Both the position numbers and the translations under genes were made by a program. 7,892 nucleotides of DNA from Methanobacteriota archaeon (lineage in GTDB: Archaea; Thermoplasmatota; Poseidoniia; Poseidoniales; Thalassarchaeaceae), in the NCBI GenBank assembly GCA_002728565.1, contig PBUX01000034.1, positions 27,948-35,839 of the forward strand. The letters are read 5' to 3'. Below, piece after piece: positions 1-6,103 of the stretch (positions are counted from its first letter, which is position 1; every line of letters begins with the position of its first letter). Below the pieces are notes generated by a model, which saw only the letters and a program-made list of their open reading frames with translations, had not been told where the DNA came from and did no database searches.

Positions 1-1
1 C

Positions 2-715
2 ATCTCTATTGAAATTAGAAAGGGCGAGTTCTTGGGCCTTGTCGGCCCAAACGGCAGTGGTAAGACAACACTACTGCTAGCGATGCTCGGCGTCTTGAAG
101 CCACTAAAGGGGAATATTTTGGTTTACGGCCACGAGCCTGCCTGCAAACATAACCTCGGGATGGTGGGATGGGTCCCTCAAGCCGCATCGCAACTTCCCA
201 GTAACATCCACATTTCGGTAAGGGAGCTCATCCAGCTGGGTACTCTAAACCAAAAAAACTACCTCAAGAGGATGAACACGAAGAATTCTGAGAAGGTTGA
301 GGGGGCCATTGAGATGGTCGGACTCACCGAGCTAGCGGATACCGACGTCTCCAGGCTCTCAGGAGGGCAACTCCAGAGGACTGTAATTGGCAGGGCATTG
401 GCATCGGAGTCTGAGCTACTATTGCTTGACGAGCCCCTTGTGGGAGTAGATCGGTCTTCAAGGAACTCCCTCCTCAGACTTCTGGATGACCTATGTCACA
501 ATCACGGGAAAACGATCCTCATGGTTTCACACGATCTAGCTGCAGTGACTCAATCAGCCCATAGGATAGTCTATCTTGAGGGGGGGATTCAGTACGATGG
601 CCCTGCAGATGAACTACCCGACCTCAATGAGTTAGCGAATTTGCGAGGTTTCGAGCACGTCCACTCAGGTCACGGTAACTCGCAACAGGTCGAATCAGAC
701 CATAGGCGGTGGTAA
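2..715 (+). CDS. Metal ABC transporter ATP-binding protein, 5'-truncated by window edge
   Basis: This is the nucleotide-binding subunit of an ABC importer of the zinc/manganese/iron (ZnuC/MntB/TroB-like) family; it hydrolyses ATP at the cytoplasmic face to power metal uptake. The reading frame is open from base 2, so the true start lies upstream and only the first strand of the domain is missing. In the 237 visible residues one sees Walker A GPNGSGKT (15-22), Q-loop VPQ (58-60), signature LSGGQLQR (119-126), Walker B LLLLDEP (139-145), the D-loop GVD and the H-loop SHD (176-178), all intact. The C-terminal tail carries HVHSGHG and later DH, similar to the histidine-rich tails often seen in zinc transporter ATPases. 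Its stop overlaps the start of the permease gene. The family is clear; the metal carried (Zn, Mn or Fe) cannot be decided from the sequence, and a substrate-binding protein gene would be expected upstream. Confidence 0.93.
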   Translation: MSIEIRKGEFLGLVGPNGSGKTTLLLAMLGVLKPLKGNILVYGHEPACKHNLGMVGWVPQAASQLPSNIHISVRELIQLGTLNQKNYLKRMNTKNSEKVEGAIEMVGLTELADTDVSRLSGGQLQRTVIGRALASESELLLLDEPLVGVDRSSRNSLLRLLDDLCHNHGKTILMVSHDLAAVTQSAHRIVYLEGGIQYDGPADELPDLNELANLRGFEHVHSGHGNSQQVESDHRRW

Positions 716-1629
716 TGATGGGTATCTCATCCATATTGATGGATATTTTGGGCCCAATTCTCAAGCAAATCGCACCCTTTGTCCCAGGGCAGACCTTTCC
801 CCACTACTTCTCTGGTTTGTTCCATAATGGCCTAGTAGCATCTCTAATGGTCACAGTTGTAGCGGGTCTGCTGGGGTCCTTCCTTCTTGTCAGAAATCTC
901 TCCCTGATCGGAGATGGCCTAGCCCACGTATCGTTCGGAGGGATCTGCGTTGGCATAGTGTTAGGCTCATCCGCCCCCTTGTGGTTCGCTCTTGTTTTCA
1001 GCGTAATTGCAGCGATACTGATTTTCGAGATGCAGAGGAACGAGATACTGACTGGTGACGCGTCAATAGCAATTTTCCTGACGGGGATGCTGGCGTTTGG
1101 CCTTGTGGTGTTGAGGATCTGGGGAGGGGGAGTAACCATCGATGTCGAGGGATACCTATTCGGAAATCTACTGCTAATTGATGAGCAGAGCCTTGATCTC
1201 ATTCTTATTATCAGCATCTTTTCAATAATTAGCATCTCGTTACTCCACAATGGATTGCTAGCAATCACCATCGATCCCCTAGCCGCTCAGGTTCAAGGAC
1301 TGCCGGCACGTGGAATAGGTTTGTTCTTCAGCGTGACCACTGCAATGGTCGTAGTCAGTATGGTCCAGGTAGTCGGGACGCTTCTCGTCACTGCGCTGCT
1401 AGTCACTCCTGCCGCAACTGCCCAACTCGTAGGCAGGAGTTTCCGCTCCTGCATTATTTGGACTCAGTTTTTCGGGCTTACCTCCGTGTTTCTCGGCCTC
1501 TACCTCTCTTCGGAGATTGAGACTGGTACAGGATCAATGATCGCCGTCGTCTCTGCAGCGATTTTCGGAATCGTGGCATTATGCAAAAGCGTCGTAATCC
1601 CAGTTTTCAATCCTAGGAACAACACCTAG
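715..1629 (+). CDS. Metal ABC transporter permease, ABC-3 (ZnuB/MntB-like) family
   Basis: This is the integral membrane subunit of the same importer, forming the channel for Zn/Mn/Fe-type metal ions. The 304-residue protein is strongly hydrophobic, with about seven to nine membrane segments, the clearest near residues 38-60, 70-105, 116-137, 160-180, 203-233, 246-265 and 272-297. Family hallmarks include GDGLAHVSFGG (about 66-76) and VGTLLVTALLVTPAATAQL (about 220-238), the latter being the most conserved stretch of ABC-3 permeases. The ATG at 715 is chosen because it overlaps the preceding TAA by one base (TAATG) with a purine-rich GGCGGTGG just before it. A GTG at 709 and an ATG at 718 are in-frame alternatives. 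The tight overlap implies translational coupling to the ATPase gene. Metal specificity is not resolved. Confidence 0.93.
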   Translation: MMGISSILMDILGPILKQIAPFVPGQTFPHYFSGLFHNGLVASLMVTVVAGLLGSFLLVRNLSLIGDGLAHVSFGGICVGIVLGSSAPLWFALVFSVIAAILIFEMQRNEILTGDASIAIFLTGMLAFGLVVLRIWGGGVTIDVEGYLFGNLLLIDEQSLDLILIISIFSIISISLLHNGLLAITIDPLAAQVQGLPARGIGLFFSVTTAMVVVSMVQVVGTLLVTALLVTPAATAQLVGRSFRSCIIWTQFFGLTSVFLGLYLSSEIETGTGSMIAVVSAAIFGIVALCKSVVIPVFNPRNNT

Positions 1630-1749
1630 GGCTCAAATGATTACTGGAAGGCAGTACAGATATCTATTGGCCGCATTTTCTCAATAGGGGTCATGCCAAT
1701 GCCAAAGGGTAGCCTTCAAATCATCAGCCTTGGTCGTTATGTTGCTCAA

Positions 1750-1827
1750 GGGCGTGTAGCTTAGTTTGGCTGGAGCACCCGGCTGATAACCGGGAGGTCA
1801 CAGGTTCAAATCCTGTCATGCCCACCA
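1750..1827 (+). tRNA. tRNA-Ile (anticodon GAU)
   Basis: A complete cloverleaf is readable. The acceptor stem is GGGCGTG (1750-1756) with CATGCCC (1817-1823), including one G-U pair. The D stem is GCTT/GAGC. The anticodon stem is CCCGG/CCGGG around the loop CTGATAA, giving anticodon GAT at 1785-1787. The variable loop has five bases, and the T stem ACAGG/CCTGT closes the loop TTCAAAT. The discriminator base is A1824 and CCA is encoded at 1825-1827. There is no intron. The gene decodes AUC/AUU isoleucine codons. A weak AT-rich CTTCAAATC (1713-1721) lies about 33 bases upstream and could be its box A, but the match is poor. Confidence 0.97.
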
Positions 1828-1905
1828 GAACTCAGTTTATGCCTAATTTTGCCGAATTAAACAATCAGAAGCATCATGAAGGGAAGTCCTCTCCACGAGA
1901 GTGAA

Positions 1906-2844
1906 ATGCCTGTTCTGAGTGGGGCATCAGGGGGAAATATAGCCGCATCGTTAGCTCCGCTCTTGGGAATGGAGCAAATCCAGCTAGAGAACAGAAGGTT
2001 CCCTGATGGCGAAGCATACGTTAGGGTTCCGACCGATGCAATAGAAGCGGTCAGGTCTGAGCCTTCAGTTCTGGTTTCAAACACCTACCCCGACTCAGGA
2101 ATAATGCAAACATTGCTCCTTCTCGGTGCGATATCGGACGTAAGAAGGGGGGATTTAGCGAATCTCAAGCAAGAGGGACCGCAGTCCTTAGAGGATGTCG
2201 GTCCGGGAATAGTTCTGGCAATCCCATACTATGGTTATGCCAGACAGGATAAGAGGTTCTCTCCCGGGGAGTCAGTTTCTGCGAGACAGATAGCGGATAT
2301 GATTTCGGCATATTGTGATGGAATAGCAATACTAGATTTACACGCACCCGATGTCCTAAATGATGCGAAAATACCTATCGAATACGTCAGCTCAATGCCC
2401 GAGATCGCTAGCGAACTCTCCGAAAGAATCTCTCCGGACTTCATCCTCAGCCCAGACAAAGGAGCAATTTCGCGAGCATCTGCAGTGGCTGAAATAATCG
2501 GTTGTGAATTTTCATACCTAGAAAAGACAAGAATCGATGCTCACACAATTGAACACACTCCAAAGGATCTGGACGTATCTGGCAAGGTCGTGGCTATTGT
2601 AGACGATATGATTAGCACGGGTGGAACGATCTGCAGAGCCAGCGATGCACTGCGAAGGCAAGGTGCCAAGGAGGTTCATGCAGCGTGCACTCACGGACTA
2701 TTCACCGGTGGCGCTTTGTCAAGATTGGCCAAACACGTCGACTCCGTGCATACTACTGACTCGCTACCCAATCCGAGGGCAGATGTATCGGCATCTCCGG
2801 CCCTTTCCAGGGGAATCTCCAAGCTTCTGACAAAGCTTGCATGA
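1906..2844 (+). CDS. prs: Ribose-phosphate pyrophosphokinase (PRPP synthetase)
   Basis: The enzyme transfers pyrophosphate from ATP to ribose 5-phosphate, giving PRPP for nucleotide, histidine and tryptophan synthesis in the cytoplasm. The 312-residue product has RFPDGE (31-36), YYGYARQDK (108-116), the metal/ATP-binding DLHAPD (144-149), SPDKGA (182-187), catalytic-lysine region EKTRID (206-211) and the PRPP-binding loop VDDMISTGGT (232-241), in the family's usual order. The start at 1906 is chosen because MPVLSG lines up with the usual N-terminus of archaeal enzymes and GAGAGTGA precedes it. An in-frame ATG at 1876 would add ten residues. The protein is somewhat longer than the usual 280-300 residues of archaeal forms, mainly through extra sequence around 81-100, between the LLLLGAI-like helix and the IPYYGYARQDK strand. 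It stands alone between the tRNA gene and the L7Ae promoter. Confidence 0.95.
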   Translation: MPVLSGASGGNIAASLAPLLGMEQIQLENRRFPDGEAYVRVPTDAIEAVRSEPSVLVSNTYPDSGIMQTLLLLGAISDVRRGDLANLKQEGPQSLEDVGPGIVLAIPYYGYARQDKRFSPGESVSARQIADMISAYCDGIAILDLHAPDVLNDAKIPIEYVSSMPEIASELSERISPDFILSPDKGAISRASAVAEIIGCEFSYLEKTRIDAHTIEHTPKDLDVSGKVVAIVDDMISTGGTICRASDALRRQGAKEVHAACTHGLFTGGALSRLAKHVDSVHTTDSLPNPRADVSASPALSRGISKLLTKLA

Positions 2845-2872
2845 AATTATGACCGCCTTTCGATACGCTGCG

Positions 2873-2880
2873 TTTATATC
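2873..2880 (+). promoter_or_regulatory. Archaeal box A (TATA box) of the L7Ae operon
   Basis: TTTATATC is close to the archaeal box A consensus and is the best TATA-like match seen in an intergenic region here. With the usual 24-28 base spacing, transcription would begin near 2901-2906, giving a leader of about 20-24 bases before the L7Ae ATG. No strong purine-rich BRE is seen directly upstream. The start point is inferred, not shown. Confidence 0.7.
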
Positions 2881-2905
2881 GGTCATGCCGTGCGACGGCT
2901 CACAA

Positions 2906-2933
2906 TACATGAGGAGAGGTTCCAATGAGTGTG
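2906..2933 (+). promoter_or_regulatory. Predicted kink-turn over the L7Ae ribosome-binding site and start codon
   Basis: The RNA folds as follows. The non-canonical stem is UACAU (2906-2910) with GUGUG (2929-2933). The tandem sheared pairs are G2911.A2928 and A2912.G2927. The C-stem is GGA (2913-2915) with UCC (2921-2923), extendable by G2916-U2920, leaving an AGG loop. The three-base bulge AAU (2924-2926) has U in the L3 position. This is the standard kink-turn order C-stem, bulge, GA/GA, NC-stem, with a C-G pair next to the bulge. The Shine-Dalgarno GGAG (2913-2916) is paired in the C-stem, and the AUG (2925-2927) supplies bulge positions L2 and L3 and one sheared G. Binding by the L7Ae protein encoded just downstream would lock both away from the ribosome. 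The fold is read by eye; autoregulation is inferred from the known RNA specificity of L7Ae and from reported L7Ae-mRNA kink-turns in other archaea. Confidence 0.78.
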
Positions 2934-3305
2934 CATATTTCTTTTGAGACGCCACAAGATGTCCAAGAACAGGTTTACGAGATGATAAAGATCATCGGAA
3001 AAGATGGAAGGGGCCGGTTGAAGAAAGGATCCAATGAGGTAACCAAGTCCGCTGAGAGGGGCACGGCACAGATGATCGTCATGGCAGAAAACGTCAACCC
3101 GGGCGAGCTTTTGGCCCATATACCAATGATCTGCAAGGAGAAGGAGATACCCTACATCTACGTGGAGGACCAGTCATATCTTGCTGAAGCAGCAGGTATG
3201 AGCACTGGTACAAAGACAGCCGCAATTGCAGTAATGCAAGTCGACAAAGAAGGTTTGGATAGGTTCAACGAGGTCAAAGGGCACTTCGAGTCTCTCTCCG
3301 CATGA
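2925..3305 (+). CDS. rpl7ae: 50S ribosomal protein L7Ae (eL8), kink-turn-binding protein
   Basis: L7Ae binds kink-turn RNA. It is part of the archaeal large ribosomal subunit and also the core protein of box C/D and H/ACA guide ribonucleoproteins and of RNase P. The 126-residue product matches the usual archaeal length of about 120-130. The RNA-binding segment LKKGSNEVTKSAERGTAQ lies at 32-49, followed by MIVMAENVNPGELLAHIP (50-67), EIPYIYV (74-80) and the loop EAAGMS (88-93) that contacts the kinked bulge in the family. The ATG follows a purine-rich GAGGAGAGG. It is the first gene of an operon with S28e, L24e, Ndk and aIF5B, a gene order conserved in many euryarchaea. The box A at 2873 should drive it, and the kink-turn over its start suggests translational feedback. 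Codons 2 and 3 (AGT GTG) form part of that RNA structure. Confidence 0.97.
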   Translation: MSVHISFETPQDVQEQVYEMIKIIGKDGRGRLKKGSNEVTKSAERGTAQMIVMAENVNPGELLAHIPMICKEKEIPYIYVEDQSYLAEAAGMSTGTKTAAIAVMQVDKEGLDRFNEVKGHFESLSA

Positions 3306-3324
3306 GTAATGGAGAGGAATAGCA

Positions 3325-3543
3325 ATGCCAACCGAATCATGGCCCGCTGAGGTCGTCGAGGATGTTGGTAGGACCGGCTTGACGGGAGAGGCCACACAAG
3401 TCAAAGTCAGGGTCCTAGACTCAGACAACCCTCGAGATATCGGTCGAATAATCACGCGGAACGTACTGGGCCCAGTTAGGGTTGGCGACATTCTAATGCT
3501 CAGGGATACAGGAAGAGAAGCAAGAAGGCTAGGATCCAGGTGA
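3325..3543 (+). CDS. rps28e: 30S ribosomal protein S28e
   Basis: This is a small-subunit ribosomal protein that lies near the mRNA exit region of the archaeal and eukaryotic 30S/40S particle. The 72-residue product has the family's usual length and core: PAEVVEDVGRTGLTGEATQV (7-26) forming the first strands of its OB-like fold, then KVRVLD, the RIITRNVLGPVRVGDILMLR stretch, and the C-terminal signature REARRLGSR. The normal ending is very basic (for example REARRLR or REARxxRRKR), so only the last residues deviate. A clear GGAGAGG (3311-3317) lies seven bases before the ATG, so it can be translated independently of L7Ae, 19 bases upstream. Confidence 0.96.
   Translation: MPTESWPAEVVEDVGRTGLTGEATQVKVRVLDSDNPRDIGRIITRNVLGPVRVGDILMLRDTGREARRLGSR
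3538..3543 (+). promoter_or_regulatory. Shine-Dalgarno of L24e overlapping the S28e stop codon
   Basis: AGGTGA matches the core of the archaeal anti-Shine-Dalgarno complement (GGAGGTGAT) and contains the S28e TGA stop. It lies nine bases before the L24e ATG at 3553 and supports that start. The overlap suggests that ribosomes finishing S28e hand over to L24e. Confidence 0.6.
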
Positions 3544-3552
3544 GGTATATTC

Positions 3553-3744
3553 ATGCCAGAACAGAGGATATGCAGCTTCTCACATGAGGAGATAGAGCCA
3601 GGAACCGGAATGATGTACGTCAAAAGAGACGGGACTGTTTATTGGTTCAAAGACAGCAAATCTCGTAAGAACATGCTCAAGCTAAAGAGAAATGCTAGAA
3701 AAATGAAGTGGACCCGCCGCTATGTCAAAGGCGGCATCAAGTAA
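3553..3744 (+). CDS. rpl24e: 50S ribosomal protein L24e with degenerate zinc-binding site
   Basis: This is a large-subunit ribosomal protein located near the subunit interface. The 63-residue product has the family core IEPGTGMMYVKRDGTVYWF (14-32) and the basic KLKRNARKMKWT (43-54), so the identity is secure. Archaeal members normally hold one zinc ion with a CxxC...CxxxC set. Here only Cys7 remains: the motif reads CSFS (7-10) and then FKDSKS (32-37), where FCSSKC-like sequence is expected. Three of the four ligands are therefore gone, as in eukaryotic L24, where CSFS or DSFS and NSKS occur. The fold presumably persists without zinc. The gene follows S28e closely with a Shine-Dalgarno overlapping its stop, and is followed by a 55-base gap before ndk. 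Confidence 0.94.
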   Translation: MPEQRICSFSHEEIEPGTGMMYVKRDGTVYWFKDSKSRKNMLKLKRNARKMKWTRRYVKGGIK

Positions 3745-3799
3745 TCAACCATTTCTGCTAGTGACTTCGTTGAAATAGGGGAGGGGGCTGGGCCGAAGC

Positions 3800-4219
3800 A
3801 TGGCAGAGCAAACCACCTACATAATGGTGAAACCCGATGGAGTACAGAGGGGATTAACTGAGGAGATAATCAGCAGGTTCGAGGGAATTGGCTTAACTTT
3901 GGTCGGTAGGAGGGATTTAACCCCCGATCTCGAAATCGCCGAGAGTCATTATGGAATCCACAAGGAAAGGCCATTTTATCCCGACCTGATCGATTTCATT
4001 ACTTCCGGCCCAGTTGTAGCTATGGCTTGGAGGGGGGAGGATGCAATCGCAGCATCACGCAAGCTAATCGGAGCTACAAACTGGGAGGAGGCTGAGCCTG
4101 GTACGATTAGAGCTGATTTTGCAAGAAGCATCGATCACAATGTCATACACGGTTCAGATGGGGAGGAAACTGCATCATTTGAACTGGGACTTTGGTTTCC
4201 TGAAGGACTAGATGGCTGA
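3800..4219 (+). CDS. ndk: Nucleoside diphosphate kinase
   Basis: The enzyme moves the gamma-phosphate from ATP to other nucleoside diphosphates through a phosphohistidine, supplying GTP, CTP and dNTPs. The 139-residue product begins with the nucleotide-binding MVKPDGVQRGL (9-19), continues with HYGIHKERPFYPDL (50-63), SGPVVAMAWRGEDA (69-82) and PGTIRADFA (100-108), and has the active-site NVIHGSD with catalytic His117. The last Ser of the usual HGSDS is Gly121. The length is slightly under the common 140-155. It sits between L24e and aIF5B, its usual place in archaeal operons, and could feed GTP to translation. The purine run GGGGAGGGGG (3778-3787) is twelve bases from the ATG, a long spacing. 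A weak TATA-like TTGAAATAG (3770-3778) is suitably spaced for a leaderless internal transcript, but this is speculative. Confidence 0.96.
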   Translation: MAEQTTYIMVKPDGVQRGLTEEIISRFEGIGLTLVGRRDLTPDLEIAESHYGIHKERPFYPDLIDFITSGPVVAMAWRGEDAIAASRKLIGATNWEEAEPGTIRADFARSIDHNVIHGSDGEETASFELGLWFPEGLDG

Positions 4220-4244
4220 AGAGTGAGTAGCATGGGGTGGGTGA

Positions 4245-6023
4245 ATGGCAAATCGCAGACAACCCATCGTAGCAGTCCTTGGTCACGTTGATCATGGAAA
4301 AACCTCCCTTTTGGATCATGTAAGGTCCCTGGGGGACAGGGGCCGATCTTCTGTCATGGACCGTGAGGCAGGAGGAATCACTCAGCATATAGGAGCAACA
4401 GAGGTCCCCTCCTCGATATTGAATGAATTGTGCGCACCCCTATTGGGAGGCAAACAATTCGACTCTCCTGGGTTATTGTTCATCGACACCCCGGGTCACC
4501 ATTCCTTCTCGACACTCAGGGCCAGAGGTGGGTCTTTGGCAGACATAGCGATTCTCATTGTAGACATAATGGAGGGGTGTAGGCCACAAACCATAGAGTC
4601 GCTCAGGATACTCAAGAAAGCCAAGACCCCCTTCGTAATAGCGGCAAACAAAGTCGATAGGATCCATGGTTGGAGTACAATGAACGGAAGGCCGATGAAG
4701 CATTCGATAAGCGAACAATCCCGGGAATCCTTGGGACTCTTTGAACAGAGGTATTGGGATTTAGTCGGGCAGATAGCAGAGGAGGGGTTCAATGTTGAGA
4801 GGTATGATCGAATTCAGGACTTCACAAAAGAAATCGCCCTTGTCCCCATCTCTTCGAGAGAGGGCGAGGGCATCCAAGACCTGCTCGCTGTCGTAATTGG
4901 ATTGGCGGAGAGATACCTCTCCGAGCAATTGACAGACGTTACGGGGTTGGGGGAAGCAACGGTCTTGGAGATGAAAGAGGAGAGGGGTCTGGGCAAGACC
5001 CTAGATCTAATCCTTCATCGTGGGAAGATTCGAAAGGGCGATGAGATAGTGATTTCAACGGTGAATGGTGCTATTTGTACCCATGTGAAGGGATTATTTT
5101 CACCAAGGGGAATGAGTGAGATGAGGGACGCCGGAGATCGCTGGGATGATACAGAGGTTGCATTTTCCGCAGCTGGAATAAAAATTAGCGCACCCTCCCT
5201 TGAGGGCGTACTTGTTGGAACAACTCTCAGGGTAGTAGACTCACCCGAATCACGACAAAAATCAATCGAACTAGCAGAGAGCGAAGCAACACTATCGATA
5301 GTTTTGGAGGAAGAAGGTGTTTGCATCAAATCAGATACAGTTGGGGGCCTCGAAGCTCTAGCAAAGGAACTGGGTGAGAAGGAAGTCCCGATAAGAGAGG
5401 CGTCGATAGGGAAAGTAAGCAGAAGGGACATTAGAAGCGCCGAAGCTTCATCGGACCCTCTTTTCCGGGTAATTATGGCCTTCAACACAGAAATCCTCCC
5501 CGAGGCGAAGGAAGAGCTCGACAAATCCGAATTAGGAGCAATGCATATCGGATCAGAAATAATCTACAGAATTCTTGAGGAGCATGAGGAATGGCTGGAA
5601 AAACGCAAGATCGAGCTCGACGAGGAGAGACGTGAGACGGTAGTCTACCCTGGAAGAATTATGCTTCTACCTGATCACACCTTTAGGGTTTCAAAGCCAG
5701 CTGTAGTCGGAGTCAGGGTGATAGCTGGGAGAATCCATGTTGGCCAAGGGCTGCTAAAGGAAGGGAAGAGAATTGGTAGAATCAAGTCCATACGCTCCGG
5801 TCAAGAGAGCATGAAAGAGACACACCAAGGCTCTGAGGTCGCGATTTCCATAGAGGGAGTTACAGTGGGAAGACAGATTAGTGAGGGAGACACCCTCCTC
5901 GTGGATGTTCCCGAATCTCACGCAAGAAAGCTCAGGAAGATGGAAATGTCAGCAACAGAGAAGGAAGTTTTCGATGAATTACTGGCCATTCACAGGAAGG
6001 AAGACCATTTTTGGGGCAGATAA
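4245..6023 (+). CDS. infB: Translation initiation factor aIF5B (IF-2)
   Basis: This is a GTPase that promotes ribosomal subunit joining and initiator tRNA positioning at the end of initiation. The 592 residues match the compact archaeal form: no long N-terminal extension as in bacterial or eukaryotic proteins, and no intein, although inteins occur in some archaeal infB genes. The G domain shows G1 GHVDHGKT (13-20), switch I GGITQHIG with Thr46 (43-50), G3 DTPGH (81-85), G4 NKVD (135-138) and G5 SSR (203-205). Domain II follows at about 230-335, domain III with IKSDTVGGLEAL at about 345-445, a charged linker helix with EEHEEWLEKRK (about 445-462), and C-terminal domain IV from about 465. The gene starts 25 bases after ndk with GGGGTGGGTGA directly before the ATG. 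It is the last gene of the operon; no strong terminator hairpin follows. Confidence 0.97.
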   Translation: MANRRQPIVAVLGHVDHGKTSLLDHVRSLGDRGRSSVMDREAGGITQHIGATEVPSSILNELCAPLLGGKQFDSPGLLFIDTPGHHSFSTLRARGGSLADIAILIVDIMEGCRPQTIESLRILKKAKTPFVIAANKVDRIHGWSTMNGRPMKHSISEQSRESLGLFEQRYWDLVGQIAEEGFNVERYDRIQDFTKEIALVPISSREGEGIQDLLAVVIGLAERYLSEQLTDVTGLGEATVLEMKEERGLGKTLDLILHRGKIRKGDEIVISTVNGAICTHVKGLFSPRGMSEMRDAGDRWDDTEVAFSAAGIKISAPSLEGVLVGTTLRVVDSPESRQKSIELAESEATLSIVLEEEGVCIKSDTVGGLEALAKELGEKEVPIREASIGKVSRRDIRSAEASSDPLFRVIMAFNTEILPEAKEELDKSELGAMHIGSEIIYRILEEHEEWLEKRKIELDEERRETVVYPGRIMLLPDHTFRVSKPAVVGVRVIAGRIHVGQGLLKEGKRIGRIKSIRSGQESMKETHQGSEVAISIEGVTVGRQISEGDTLLVDVPESHARKLRKMEMSATEKEVFDELLAIHRKEDHFWGR

Positions 6024-6103
6024 TCCCTGAAACAGCATTTGTTCATAGTTACCGAACACTCAAGTAGTCATTGAATTGGCAACGGCTTGTACGGGGTTTT
6101 CAG

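Noticed and set aside
1185..1195. Box C-like TTGATGAG inside the permease gene as part of a C/D guide RNA
   Set aside because: No D box or second C'/D' pair is found at suitable spacing, and the site is in conserved coding sequence.
804..1271. Long open frame on the minus strand inside the permease gene
   Set aside because: It lies fully opposite a clearly conserved membrane protein gene and its product is low-complexity and unlike known families; a shadow frame. The same applies to the minus-strand frames opposite aIF5B (5015-5524) and L7Ae/S28e (3174-3623).
1693..1764. A 23-codon open frame starting MPMPKGSLQ that runs into the tRNA gene
   Set aside because: It overlaps the tRNA-Ile 5' end and has no recognisable family or firm ribosome-binding site; a chance frame.
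1689..2889. The nine-base GGTCATGCC occurring at 1689-1697 and again at 2881-2889, both upstream of RNA or ribosomal genes
   Set aside because: Many nine-base pairs are expected by chance in 8 kb, and the surrounding bases do not match.
6024..6103. Possible terminator or promoter between aIF5B and the MoxR gene
   Set aside because: No stable hairpin, long T-run or convincing TATA box could be read in these 80 bases.
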